A stretch of 64,000 bases of DNA from SIG307 sp964609025 (GTDB lineage Bacteria; Bacillota; Clostridia; Lachnospirales; Lachnospiraceae): positions 1-64,000 of the forward strand of contig CAZSQM010000014.1 of assembly GCA_964609025.1 (NCBI GenBank). Direction: 5' to 3'. This document shows, in pieces, positions 50,862-59,639 of the stretch. Under the pieces are notes generated by a model. The model saw nothing but the letters and a program-made list of their open reading frames with translations. It did not search any database and had not been told where the DNA came from. Both the position numbers and the translations under genes were made by a program. The first letter of the stretch is position 1, and every line of letters starts with the position of its first letter.

Positions 50862-51290
50862 TTACTTTTCCCGTTTAAACTTTTGTTCACAGTACTCGCA
50901 GCGGTAAATGGCATGCGCACGGTCGGTCAGCTTAAAACGGTGCGGAAGCTCCTGCTCAATCGAAGTGATGCAGCGCGGGTTTTTGCAGCGGATAATGTTT
51001 GTGACACGTTCCGGGAGATTTAGTTTTCTCTTTTCCGCAATAACGCCGTTTTTGATAATGTTAATCGTAATATTCGGGTCTAAAACGCCCAGAATATCAA
51101 AGTCGATGTCAATGGGCCCTTCGATTTTAATAATGTCTTTCTTGCCCATGACATTGCTTCGAGCATTTTTTATAATGGCAACACAGGCGTCGCTCTTTTC
51201 TAACTCGAGATAGCGGTAGATATCCATTGCGCCTCCGGCTACAATGTGGTCCATGACAACGCCTTCCTGTATTCCTCCGATATTCAGCAT
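50862..51290 (-). CDS. pyrI: Aspartate carbamoyltransferase regulatory chain
   Basis: 142 residues. The allosteric domain comes first (MDHIVAGGAMDIYRYL), and the zinc domain last, with Cys in CKNPRC and CEYC as the four ligands. It binds CTP or ATP and controls PyrB. Start ATG follows AAAGGAG. It is 27 bases behind pyrB. Having pyrI is typical of Clostridia and not of bacilli, so regulation of pyrimidine synthesis is partly at the enzyme level. Confidence 0.95.
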   Translation of the reverse strand: MLNIGGIQEGVVMDHIVAGGAMDIYRYLELEKSDACVAIIKNARSNVMGKKDIIKIEGPIDIDFDILGVLDPNITINIIKNGVIAEKRKLNLPERVTNIIRCKNPRCITSIEQELPHRFKLTDRAHAIYRCEYCEQKFKREK

Positions 51291-51317
51291 AGTAATCTCC
51301 TTTCAGAATGTGAAACT

Positions 51318-52241
51318 CTATTCGGTAACGGTAATTCCGAGCAATGTCATAATCAGTGCCATTCGTACATAAACACCGAAATTTGCCTGCTTGAAATAAA
51401 CGGCGCGCGGGTCGTCGTCGACTTCGGTAGAAATTTCGTTCACACGCGGAAGCGGATGGAGAATCAGCATATCCTCCCTGGCAGTCTGCAATTTGCGTTT
51501 GTCGAGAATAAACGTGTCCTTTAAGCGGATATAGTCTTCTTCGTTAAAGAAACGTTCCTTCTGTACTCTGGTCATATAGAGAATGTCTAACTCCGGCAGA
51601 ACGGCTTCTAAATTATTGGTTTCCTGATACGGAATGTTCTTGGCGTCTAAGGTTTCCTCCCTCAAATAGGCAGGAATCCGCAGTTCCTCCGGTGAGATTA
51701 AAATAAAGCGCGTATTTGGGTAGCGGACCATAGCGTTAATCAGAGAGTGCACGGTTCTGCCGAATTTTAAGTCGCCGCAGAAGCCGATGGTTAAGCCGTC
51801 CAGCCGCCCTTTCAGATGCTTGATGGTAAGCAGGTCGGTCAGAGTCTGGGTCGGATGGTTGTGACCGCCGTCGCCTGCGTTGATGACCGGAATGGAAGAG
51901 TGCATGGAAGCGACTAACGGAGCTCCTTCCTTCGGATGGCGCATCGCGCAGATATCGGCATAGAAGGAAATGACGCGGATCGTGTCCGCAACACTTTCGC
52001 CCTTTGCCGCAGACGAAGAATCGGCAGAAGAAAAACCAAGAACACTACCGCCGAGATTCAGCATTGCAGCTTCAAAACTAAGACGGGTACGTGTACTTGG
52101 TTCATAAAATAAAGTCGCTAATTTTTTGCCCTGACAGCAATGGGAATATTTCTCAGGGGAGGAATAAATATCCTCGGCAAGGGTGAGCAAATCGGAAAGC
52201 TCGTCCGGTGACAAATCTAACGGGCTGATTAAATGTTTCAT
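51318..52241 (-). CDS. pyrB: Aspartate carbamoyltransferase catalytic chain
   Basis: 307 residues. It condenses carbamoyl phosphate and aspartate in the first committed step of pyrimidine synthesis. FYEPSTRTRLSFE binds carbamoyl phosphate; GDGGHNHPTQTLTDL and LHPLPRVNEI are the other active-site loops. Start ATG follows ACGGAGG. Its own promoter lies about 50 bases upstream, with no room for a PyrR attenuator. Confidence 0.97.
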   Translation of the reverse strand: MKHLISPLDLSPDELSDLLTLAEDIYSSPEKYSHCCQGKKLATLFYEPSTRTRLSFEAAMLNLGGSVLGFSSADSSSAAKGESVADTIRVISFYADICAMRHPKEGAPLVASMHSSIPVINAGDGGHNHPTQTLTDLLTIKHLKGRLDGLTIGFCGDLKFGRTVHSLINAMVRYPNTRFILISPEELRIPAYLREETLDAKNIPYQETNNLEAVLPELDILYMTRVQKERFFNEEDYIRLKDTFILDKRKLQTAREDMLILHPLPRVNEISTEVDDDPRAVYFKQANFGVYVRMALIMTLLGITVTE

Positions 52242-52289
52242 AGCTACCTCCGTAAGTATTTCTGCTAATAGAAAGCCATATTTTCAACT

Positions 52290-52318
52290 ATTATACAGTA
52301 TCGAACCTGTTTTGACAA
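52290..52318 (-). promoter_or_regulatory. Promoter of pyrBI
   Basis: Minus strand TTGTCA (52318-52313), 17-base spacer, TATAAT (52295-52290). Confidence 0.88.
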
Positions 52319-52384
52319 CCCCCTAATTTTATCGTTTGAAGCCGTAGGGAAAGTGCCGTCGCACAAGTCTGCGAATAACAAAGT

Positions 52385-52428
52385 GCCCGGTCTGTTACAT
52401 AAAATGAGGGATTGTAAGCAGACCGGGC
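52385..52428. other. Strong hairpin in the pyrB-uxaC gap
   Basis: GCCCGGTCTG-TTACA (52385 onward) pairs with TGTAA-GCAGACCGGGC (to 52428). It lacks a U-run. With the hairpin at 52460-52475 it fills the 330-base gap 52242-52571, which otherwise holds only the pyrBI promoter. Confidence 0.6.
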
Positions 52429-52454
52429 TGGGATAAGATGGATAAAAATCGGGA

Positions 52455-52478
52455 AATTGCCGCACTAAGGTGCGGGGC
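52455..52478 (-). terminator. Possible terminator of lacI-uxaC
   Basis: CCGCAC-TTAG-GTGCGG-type hairpin (52460-52475); on the minus strand an interrupted T-run (CAATTTCCCGATTTTT) follows. Confidence 0.45.
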
Positions 52479-52571
52479 TCCCCCTTCTTGCTGTCTTAGA
52501 TCGTTTCCGTCATCCGGCTGCCTGTCCGCAGTCTATGATTTTTGCAGACGCAGCGCCGGGGTGGCAACCTC

Positions 52572-53972
52572 TTAGAAGCCAAAATAACGGATACAGTTGT
52601 GATAGGAGATATCCTGCACCATTTTTCCGAGAAATTCCATATCTGCCGGGTATTCGCCGTTTTCTACCCAGGTACCGATAAGGTTACAGAGGATTCGGCG
52701 GAAATATTCGTGTCTGGTATAGGAAAGGAAGCTTCTCGAATCGGTCAGCATACCGATAAAGTTGGAGAGAAGTCCTAAATTTGCGAGAGAGGTCATCTGC
52801 TCGGTCATTCCGGTTTTATTGTCGTTGAACCACCATGCGGAGCCGTGCTGGATTTTTCCGATTGCGGAAGAATCCTGGAAGCACCCGATAATTGTGCCGA
52901 TAGCGGCATTGTCCACCGGATTTAAGGAATAGAGAATGGTACGCGGGAGCTCGTCGGTTTCGTTTAATGCGTTTAAAAAGGCGGCGAGTTCTGCGGAACA
53001 GTTGATGGAGTTAATGCAGTCAAAACCGGTGTCCGGACCGATTGCGCAAAACAGTCTGGTGTTGTTGTCGCGACGGGTGCCGTAGTGAAGCTGCATTGCC
53101 CAGTTTAAACGGTGGTATTCCTTTCCCATAAACAGAAGAAAAGCGGATTTGAAACGCAGCTGTTCCTCCGGGGAAGGCATTTCACCGGATAAGCGCTTCT
53201 CGAAAATAGCAGCAATTTCTTCTTCGCTTGCCGGTGCATACATAACGAATTCCAGCCCATGGTCGGATACTTTGCAGCCCATTGAAGCAAAGAAGTCAAG
53301 ACGTACCTTGAGCGCCTCCTTCAGGTCTGCATAGGTTTCGATTTTTACGCCGCTCACAGCGGATAATTTTGTCAGATAGTCGGTATAGTCCGGCTTTTCC
53401 AGATTCATTGCCTTGTCCGGGCGCCATGCCGGAAGTACCTGCACGTCAAAGGAGTCATCCTCGGCAATCAGCTTGTGCCATGCAAGGGAATCAATCGGGT
53501 CGTCGGTAGTGCAGATGATGGTAACGTTGGAGCGCTTAATCAGATTTCTAACGCTGAAGTCCGCTTCGGCAAGCTTTTGATTGCAGAGCTTCCAGACCTC
53601 GTCCGCCGTTTCCGGGGAGAGCGTGCCCTCATAGCCGAAATATCTCTTCAGTTCTAAATGGCTCCAATGGTAGAGCGGGTTGCCGATTGCTTTTTGCAGG
53701 GTAGCAGCCCATGCAAGGAACTTTTCATAGTCGCTTGCGTCACCGGTAATATACTTTTCTTCAACCCCGTTTGAACGCATCTGGCGCCATTTGTAGTGGT
53801 CGCCGCCAAGCCATACCTGCGTAATGTTTTCAAACTTCCGGTCTTCGGCGATTTCCTGCGGGTTGATGTGGCAGTGGTAGTCGATAATCGGCATTTTTGC
53901 GGCATAGTCATGGTAGAGCGTTTTTGCGGTGTCGTTCGAGAGTAAAAAGTCATTTCCCATAAACGGTTTCAT
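52572..53972 (-). CDS. uxaC: Glucuronate/galacturonate isomerase
   Basis: 466 residues. It isomerises glucuronate to fructuronate and galacturonate to tagaturonate. The N-terminal IDYHCHINPQEIAED is the zinc-binding start of the amidohydrolase fold, with LGGDHYKWRQMR next. Other family stretches are WAATLQKAIGNPLYHWSHLEL and the final GKMVQDISYHNCIRYFGF. ATG 53972 with AAGGAT is chosen, although the frame is open upstream. It follows the LacI gene by 41 bases, in the same direction. Confidence 0.95.
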   Translation of the reverse strand: MKPFMGNDFLLSNDTAKTLYHDYAAKMPIIDYHCHINPQEIAEDRKFENITQVWLGGDHYKWRQMRSNGVEEKYITGDASDYEKFLAWAATLQKAIGNPLYHWSHLELKRYFGYEGTLSPETADEVWKLCNQKLAEADFSVRNLIKRSNVTIICTTDDPIDSLAWHKLIAEDDSFDVQVLPAWRPDKAMNLEKPDYTDYLTKLSAVSGVKIETYADLKEALKVRLDFFASMGCKVSDHGLEFVMYAPASEEEIAAIFEKRLSGEMPSPEEQLRFKSAFLLFMGKEYHRLNWAMQLHYGTRRDNNTRLFCAIGPDTGFDCINSINCSAELAAFLNALNETDELPRTILYSLNPVDNAAIGTIIGCFQDSSAIGKIQHGSAWWFNDNKTGMTEQMTSLANLGLLSNFIGMLTDSRSFLSYTRHEYFRRILCNLIGTWVENGEYPADMEFLGKMVQDISYHNCIRYFGF

Positions 53973-54013
53973 AGTGATATCCTTCTTTCTTATCAGTTTT
54001 CTTATTCTTAAAA

Positions 54014-55012
54014 TCAGTACGCGGTTCCGCGGGCAATAAAGTCGTTGGAAATGGTAGTTTTGTTCGGAACATCCGCACCTTGCAAAATTCGCATCAGAGT
54101 GTTTACGGTAGTGATGCTTAAGGTTTCCACATGGTTGTCCAGGGTGGAGAGCTCCGGCTCGGTACAGACGCAAAGCAGCGAATTGTTGTAGCCGACGATT
54201 TCCAAATCCGTTGGAACAGAGATACCGGCAGCGCCCGCAAACTTTACCGCGGCAACGGCAAGACAGTCTTCGGCGGTCAGAATAGCGTCGTAAGAACAGC
54301 CCTTCTCATATAAAGAAAGCAGAAAGTCCCTTGTTTCCGGTATGTTGTCGGAGCAAAGCCGCACGGAATCTTCCGTAAGCGGGAGACCGACGTGTTCGAT
54401 ACCGTCGCAGAAGCCTTTGCGCTTGCTGCGGCTGCTGTTACTGTCGGAGCGGTAGAGAAACAAAAAGCGTTTTCTGCCGTGTTCCGCCAGACGGCAGACT
54501 GTGTCGAATACTGCCTGATAGTCGTCGCAGAGCGTGCAGTAAATGTTCGGGTGATTTAAATAGCCGTTAATCATCATCACCGGCACTTCGTTTGCGGCGG
54601 CAATAATATATTCATTGTCCTGCTTTGTAGATTCCAAATAGTGGGAACCAACCATAATAACGGCATCAACCCGTTTGGAAAGCAGAAGACGGAGGTAGTT
54701 TTTTTTGTTTTCAAGCTCGTAGCCTGTGCAACATAAAAATGATTCATACCCGTTTCTGCGGAGCGCCTGTTCAATATAGTAGACCGCATTTGCCAAAAAG
54801 GTATCGGAAGAATCCGAACACAGAATGCCGATGGTGTGCATGGTGTTCAGCCCAAGCCCCCTTGCAAATACGTTCGGCGTATAACCGAGTTCTTCCATGA
54901 CCGTCAGGACTTTATGTTTGGTTTTATCGCTGACGTTCTGGTTCCCATTTAATACGCGGGATACGGTGGCGATGGAAACGCCTGCTTTTTTGGAAACATC
55001 GTAAATATTCAT
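54014..55012 (-). CDS. LacI family regulator of the hexuronate locus
   Basis: 332 residues. The DNA-binding head is MNIYDVSKKAGVSIATVSRV with hinge NVFARGLGL. The rest is a periplasmic-binding-like sensor domain. It sits between the divergent uxaC and uxaB transcripts, so it probably senses a hexuronate or a pathway intermediate and represses both. Operator-like sites are at 55014-55027 and 55166-55181. Its promoter is at 55061-55089. Confidence 0.9.
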   Translation of the reverse strand: MNIYDVSKKAGVSIATVSRVLNGNQNVSDKTKHKVLTVMEELGYTPNVFARGLGLNTMHTIGILCSDSSDTFLANAVYYIEQALRRNGYESFLCCTGYELENKKNYLRLLLSKRVDAVIMVGSHYLESTKQDNEYIIAAANEVPVMMINGYLNHPNIYCTLCDDYQAVFDTVCRLAEHGRKRFLFLYRSDSNSSRSKRKGFCDGIEHVGLPLTEDSVRLCSDNIPETRDFLLSLYEKGCSYDAILTAEDCLAVAAVKFAGAAGISVPTDLEIVGYNNSLLCVCTEPELSTLDNHVETLSITTVNTLMRILQGADVPNKTTISNDFIARGTAY

Positions 55013-55013
55013 A

Positions 55014-55027
55014 TGAAAGCCCTTACA
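55014..55027. promoter_or_regulatory. Second operator-like site before the LacI gene
   Basis: Read on minus: TGTAAGGGCTTTCA, one core base off the cre/LacI pattern. It lies directly before the LacI start and about 150 bases from the perfect site at 55167. Confidence 0.4.
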
Positions 55028-55060
55028 AAATCAAACAAAAAAATAAAGCAACATAAGTTT

Positions 55061-55089
55061 ATTATACACCAGTAGAGAACGGACTGCAA
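55061..55089 (-). promoter_or_regulatory. Promoter of lacI-uxaC
   Basis: Minus strand TTGCAG (55089-55084), 17-base spacer, TATAAT (55066-55061). Confidence 0.8.
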
Positions 55090-55132
55090 GCGGATTTTAC
55101 AAAAAAATATTAGAAATTAAACCGAAAACCGA

Positions 55133-55161
55133 TTGACAGGGCGATGAAAAGTGTGTACAAT
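55133..55161 (+). promoter_or_regulatory. Promoter of uxaB-uxaA-kdgK
   Basis: TTGACA (55133-55138), 17-base spacer, TACAAT (55156-55161). Confidence 0.85.
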
Positions 55162-55165
55162 CAGG

Positions 55166-55181
55166 TTGTAAACGCTTACAA
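55166..55181 (+). promoter_or_regulatory. LacI/CcpA-type operator (perfect cre match)
   Basis: TTGTAAACGCTTACAA; the core TGTAAACGCTTACA fits the cre consensus at every position. It starts 4 bases after the -10 box, a classic site for blocking transcription. It may be bound by the local LacI regulator, by CcpA, or by both. Confidence 0.75.
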
Positions 55182-55206
55182 AAAGAGTGTTATTAAGGAG
55201 AAGGTT

Positions 55207-56682
55207 ATGAAAAACTTGAATCGAAAGACGGCAGCCGAAAGAAAGGAAGTAAAGGAGTATCCGGTAAAGGTGCTTCAGTTCGGCGAGGGGAATTTTCTGC
55301 GCGGCTTTGTAGACGCTATGATAGACATTGCAAACGAAAAGGGGTTGTTTGAAGGAAGCGTTGCGGTAGTAAAGCCGATTGCGGCAGGAAGTCTTGCGGC
55401 GTTTCATACGCAGGAAGGGGTTTACACCTTATCCCTCAGAGGTAGGGAAAACGGAGAAACGAGAGTGGAAAACCGTATTATCACCTGTATTACGGATGCG
55501 GTAGATGTGGTTTCGGAGTATGAACGGTATGCGGCGTATGCCGCGTGCGAAACGCTTCGTTTTGTCGTATCAAATACAACAGAGGCGGGTATCGTATATG
55601 AAGACGGGGATTTGTTTACCGACGCACCGCCGAAGACCTATCCGGCGAAGTTGACCAAGCTTCTTTATGAGCGTTTTTGTCACTTCCGCGGAGCAAAGGA
55701 AAAAGGTCTGATTGTGATTCCGTGCGAGTTAATCGAAGACAACGGCGGTACGCTGAAAGCATGTGTGAAGCAGTATGCCGCACGCTGGGAACTGGGCGAT
55801 GCGTTTGAGGCATGGCTGGAGGAAGCCTGCTGCTTTTGCTCGACTCTTGTGGACCGTATTGTAACCGGTTATCCGAAGGAAGAGGTAGAGCGCCTTTGGG
55901 ATGAGTTCGGCTATGAGGACCGGTTGCTTGATACCGGAGAGTTGTTTGCACTCTGGGTCATTGAGAGCGCATGGGATATCAGTGAAGAACTGCCGTTAAA
56001 AAAGGCGGGACTTCCGGTGGTTTTTACCGACAATCAGAAGCCGTACCGGGAACGGAAGGTGCGGATTTTAAACGGCGCACACACTTCGTTTGTGCTTGCT
56101 TCTTATTTGGCGGGCAACGATTTTGTCGGCCAGTCCATGCAGGATGAAACTGTGCGTAAGTTTATGACAGACACGGTGTTTGAAGAAATTATCCCGACTT
56201 TATCCTTACCGGAGGAGGACTGTAAGCAGTTCGCAAAGGCGGTGATTGAGCGGTTTGAAAATCCGTTTATCCGGCATGCGTTACTGGATATTTCCTTAAA
56301 TTCGGTCGCAAAGTGGAAAGCGAGATGTAAGGCGAGTCTTACGGGATACCTGGAGCGCTTCGGTACGCTGCCGAAGCATCTGGTCTTTTCCCTTGCGGCG
56401 CTTTTGTGTTTCTATTCGGCAACGAAGGAAGAAGACGGGGCGCTTGTCGGACAGAGAGGGGAGGATACCTACCGAATCCGCGATAATGCGGAGGTGCTGG
56501 AGTTTTTCCGCACCCATTGTACATTACCGGCGGAGGAATTTGTCCGTGGATTTCTCACAAACGAGGCATTCTTCGGCGAGGATATGACAAAATATGCGGG
56601 ACTGGAGAAAGCGGTCTGCGGGTATGTTAAGCTGATAAGAGAGTGCGGGATGCGAAAGGCGCTGGAACAGATAAACGCATAG
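55207..56682 (+). CDS. uxaB: Tagaturonate reductase (altronate oxidoreductase)
   Basis: 491 residues, mannitol dehydrogenase superfamily. VLQFGEGNFLRGFVDAMID is the NAD-binding start. The C-terminal domain has RILNGAHTSFV with the catalytic region. It reduces tagaturonate to altronate. ATG 55207 follows AAGGAG; an in-frame upstream start would overlap the promoter region. It leads the operon uxaB-uxaA-kdgK. Confidence 0.94.
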   Translation: MKNLNRKTAAERKEVKEYPVKVLQFGEGNFLRGFVDAMIDIANEKGLFEGSVAVVKPIAAGSLAAFHTQEGVYTLSLRGRENGETRVENRIITCITDAVDVVSEYERYAAYAACETLRFVVSNTTEAGIVYEDGDLFTDAPPKTYPAKLTKLLYERFCHFRGAKEKGLIVIPCELIEDNGGTLKACVKQYAARWELGDAFEAWLEEACCFCSTLVDRIVTGYPKEEVERLWDEFGYEDRLLDTGELFALWVIESAWDISEELPLKKAGLPVVFTDNQKPYRERKVRILNGAHTSFVLASYLAGNDFVGQSMQDETVRKFMTDTVFEEIIPTLSLPEEDCKQFAKAVIERFENPFIRHALLDISLNSVAKWKARCKASLTGYLERFGTLPKHLVFSLAALLCFYSATKEEDGALVGQRGEDTYRIRDNAEVLEFFRTHCTLPAEEFVRGFLTNEAFFGEDMTKYAGLEKAVCGYVKLIRECGMRKALEQINA

Positions 56683-56708
56683 AGGCAGAAAATAAGCGGA
56701 GGATGGCA

Positions 56709-58205
56709 ATGCAGGAATGGATTCGAATTCATGCGCAGGATACGGTGGCAGTTGCGCTCTGCGACCTTCCCGCGGGAAAAGAAATCGTAATCGACGGGAA
56801 AACGGTTGTAATTACGGAAGCGATTCCGCGGGGACATAAGTTTGCGCTGGAGTGCAGGAACGAAGGAGAGAATATCATCAAATACGGCAGTCCTATCGGG
56901 CACGCCGTAAAAAAGATACAGCCGGGGGAATGGGTGCATACCCACAATATGAAAACAAATCTCGGAGCTGTGACGGAGTATGAGTATCATCCGAAAACGG
57001 CTGCGGGCGGACGGACGGAAGTAACGCCTGCGTTACCCGATACCTTTTTAGGGTTTCGCCGGGAGGACGGCAGCGTCGGGATTCGGAATGAAATCTGGAT
57101 TCTTCCGACGGTGGGCTGTGTGAATTCGGTGGTGCAGGCAATGGAGCGCAGCGCAAGAGAGCGCATAAAAGGGACGGTGGAGGATGTGATTGCGTTTTCC
57201 CATCCTTACGGCTGTTCCCAGATGGGGGAGGATCAGGAGAATACGAGGCAGATTCTTGCGGATTTGGCGCGTCACCCGAACGCAGGCGGTGTTCTGGTGG
57301 TCGGACTGGGTTGCGAGAACAGTAATATAGAGGTGTTAAAGCCGTACCTCGGAGCGTTTGATGAAAGGCGGATTAAGTTTTTGGTCTGTCAGGAGGCGGA
57401 GGACGAAGCAGCAGAGGCGGCAAGGCTGTTGGATGAGTTAATCGCATATGCGGGAGGCTTTGTCCGGGAGGAAATACCGGTATCGGAGCTGGTGGTCGGA
57501 ATGAAATGCGGCGGTTCGGACGGATTGTCCGGCATTACCGCAAATCCGGTAGTCGGCGCGTTTTCCGATTTGCTTTGCGGCTGCGGCGGAACAACGGTAC
57601 TGACGGAGGTGCCGGAAATGTTCGGCGCGGAAACGCTTTTAATGGAGCGGTGCGAAACAAAGGAATTGTTTGATAAGACCGTGGCAATGATTAATGATTT
57701 TAAAGAATACTTTTTGCGGCACGGGCAGACAATTTATGAAAACCCTTCTCCGGGAAACAAACAGGGCGGCATTTCCACGTTAGAGGATAAGTCCCTTGGC
57801 TGCACGCAGAAGTCGGGCAGTGCGAACGTGGCGGATGTGCTTTCGTACGGAGAGCGGGTCAGGACAAAAGGGTTAACTCTTTTATCGGCTCCGGGAAACG
57901 ATTTGGTGGCTTCCACCGCACTGGCGGCGGCGGGTGCACAGCTGATTCTGTTTACGACCGGACGGGGAACGCCCTTTGCGGCTCCGGTGCCGACGGTTAA
58001 GATTTCCACAAATACCGCCCTCGCAAAAAAGAAACAAAACTGGATTGATTTTGACTGCGGTATTTTAACGGAAGCGTCCACCAAAGAGGAGTGTGCCGCA
58101 ATGCTGTTTTCCTATGTGTGTTCCGTGGCATCCGGCGAACGGGTAAAGGCAGAGCAGGCGGGCTATCACGATATGGCGATTTTTAAGCAGGGAGTTACTT
58201 TATAA
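56709..58205 (+). CDS. uxaA: Altronate dehydratase
   Basis: 498 residues. An N-terminal SAF-type domain (about 1-95, with HKFALECRN and HTHNMKTNLG) precedes the large UxaA domain with FSHPYGCSQMGEDQENT, MKCGGSDGLSGITANP and VPTVKISTNTAL. It dehydrates altronate to 2-keto-3-deoxygluconate, usually with iron. Both parts are in one chain as in E. coli. ATG 56709 lies 6 bases after CGGAGGA; ATG 56703 is a close alternative. Confidence 0.94.
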   Translation: MQEWIRIHAQDTVAVALCDLPAGKEIVIDGKTVVITEAIPRGHKFALECRNEGENIIKYGSPIGHAVKKIQPGEWVHTHNMKTNLGAVTEYEYHPKTAAGGRTEVTPALPDTFLGFRREDGSVGIRNEIWILPTVGCVNSVVQAMERSARERIKGTVEDVIAFSHPYGCSQMGEDQENTRQILADLARHPNAGGVLVVGLGCENSNIEVLKPYLGAFDERRIKFLVCQEAEDEAAEAARLLDELIAYAGGFVREEIPVSELVVGMKCGGSDGLSGITANPVVGAFSDLLCGCGGTTVLTEVPEMFGAETLLMERCETKELFDKTVAMINDFKEYFLRHGQTIYENPSPGNKQGGISTLEDKSLGCTQKSGSANVADVLSYGERVRTKGLTLLSAPGNDLVASTALAAAGAQLILFTTGRGTPFAAPVPTVKISTNTALAKKKQNWIDFDCGILTEASTKEECAAMLFSYVCSVASGERVKAEQAGYHDMAIFKQGVTL

Positions 58206-58289
58206 GAGAACCCCACACCGAAGGGTGTGTCGGCAAACGGCAGTCATGCCGCGCAATAGAAGATTATCAAGAAAAAGGAGAGTAAAACA

Positions 58290-59321
58290 ATGGCAAAGGT
58301 AGTTACAATGGGAGAAATCATGTTAAGACTTTCTACCCCGGGAAATGAGAAGTTTATTCAGGCGGATGAGTTTGACGTATGCTATGGCGGCGGCGAGGCA
58401 AATGTAGCCGTATCTCTGGCCAATTACGGACATAGCGCACAGTATGTGACGAAAGTGCCGAAGAACCCGATCGGCGAGTGCGCGGTAGCGGCCCTCCGCA
58501 AGATGAATGTCGGAACAGAGCATATTGCTTACGGCGGTGAGCGTCTTGGCATTTACTTCCTTGAAACCGGTGCGGCAATGCGTGCTTCCAATGTGGTTTA
58601 CGACAGAGCCCATTCCTCGATTTCTACCGCTACGGCAGCGGATTTTGATTTTGATAAGATTTTTGACGGTGTGGACTGGTTCCACTTTACCGGGATTACT
58701 CCGGCGGTTTCCGACGCGGCGGCAGAGCTTACGGAGATTGCCTGCAAGGCGGCAAAGAAGGCGGGCGTAAAGGTTTCCTGCGATTTGAACTTCCGGAAAA
58801 AGCTTTGGTCCTCCGAGAAGGCGCAGAAGGTGATGAGTAACCTCATGCAGTATGTGGATGTCTGCATCGGAAACGAAGAAGACGCGGAAAAGGTACTGGG
58901 CTTTAAGCCGGGAAATACCGATGTAACCAGCGGCGATTTGGAGCTTGCGGGTTACAAGAGCATTTTCGAGCAGATGGTAGAGAAGTTTAATTTCGAGTAT
59001 GTCATCAGCTCCCTGCGTGTCAGCCATTCCGCATCCGATAACGGCTGGTCTGCCTGCATCTATTCCAGGGATACGAAGGAATTCTACCATTCCAGAGAGT
59101 ACAGAATTGCTCCGATTGTAGACCGTGTGGGCGGCGGCGATTCCTTCGCAGGCGGTGTTATCTGCGGTTTCCTTGACGGCAAGAACTTCAAGGAAGCATT
59201 GGAATTCGGTGTTGCGGCTTCCGCGTTAAAGCACACGATTCCGGGCGACTTTAATCTCGTATCCAGAGCGGACGTAGACAACTTAGTCGGCGGCGACGGA
59301 AGCGGCAGAGTGCAGAGATAG
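58290..59321 (+). CDS. kdgK: 2-keto-3-deoxygluconate kinase
   Basis: 343 residues, PfkB/ribokinase family. GGGEANVAVSLANYG near residue 33 binds sugar, and GGGDSFAGG near 285 holds the catalytic Asp. It makes 2-keto-3-deoxy-6-phosphogluconate, the last step here before aldol cleavage. Start ATG follows AAAGGAG. Two small GC hairpins lie in the 84-base gap after uxaA. No aldolase gene is next to it; a strong terminator follows. Confidence 0.9.
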   Translation: MAKVVTMGEIMLRLSTPGNEKFIQADEFDVCYGGGEANVAVSLANYGHSAQYVTKVPKNPIGECAVAALRKMNVGTEHIAYGGERLGIYFLETGAAMRASNVVYDRAHSSISTATAADFDFDKIFDGVDWFHFTGITPAVSDAAAELTEIACKAAKKAGVKVSCDLNFRKKLWSSEKAQKVMSNLMQYVDVCIGNEEDAEKVLGFKPGNTDVTSGDLELAGYKSIFEQMVEKFNFEYVISSLRVSHSASDNGWSACIYSRDTKEFYHSREYRIAPIVDRVGGGDSFAGGVICGFLDGKNFKEALEFGVAASALKHTIPGDFNLVSRADVDNLVGGDGSGRVQR

Positions 59322-59360
59322 CTTGCAATAACAGTTCCTGATTTTATAATGATTTTACGG

Positions 59361-59397
59361 CACCGGAGAGCGGAGAATGCTTTCCGGTGTGTTTTTT
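59361..59397 (+). terminator. Terminator of the uxa-kdgK operon
   Basis: CACCGGA (59361-59367) pairs with TCCGGTG (59383-59389), then TGTTTTTT. Confidence 0.9.
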
Positions 59398-59430
59398 ACA
59401 GCCCCTGTTTTATTCGGACACAACCCCGAT

Positions 59431-59460
59431 TTGCATCAAGTGAAGACTCTCTGATATAAT
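59431..59460 (+). promoter_or_regulatory. Promoter upstream of the XRE regulator
   Basis: TTGCAT (59431-59436), 18-base spacer, TATAAT (59455-59460). The transcript would include the two hairpins at 59474-59535. Confidence 0.65.
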
Positions 59461-59473
59461 GTAAACGAAGTGA

Positions 59474-59540
59474 GGATTTGCAAGCTTGCTTGCAAAATCC
59501 GAGCGGAGTTGGAGATCATGAACGAAGTTCATGATATAAT
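59474..59540 (+). repeat. Paired hairpins with a second -10 box
   Basis: An 11-bp stem with one bulge is centred on TTTGCAAG-CTTG-CTTGCAAA (59477-59496). ATCATGAAC-GAA-GTTCATGAT (59515-59535) is a perfect 9-bp stem whose last base runs into TATAAT (59535-59540). With the promoter, this is what the 318-base gap 59322-59639 contains. Confidence 0.7.
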
Positions 59541-59639
59541 GAAATCAGAAAAACTTGAATGTTACTATGCGTTGCTTGCAGCAACGGGCAGTTTCCCATA
59601 CAATTGTGTTTACAAAGGAAAGAAAGGTGGTTATACCGA

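Noticed and set aside
52242..52320. PyrR attenuator before pyrB
   Set aside because: The promoter is too close to the start (about 42-base leader) for antiterminator and terminator stems.
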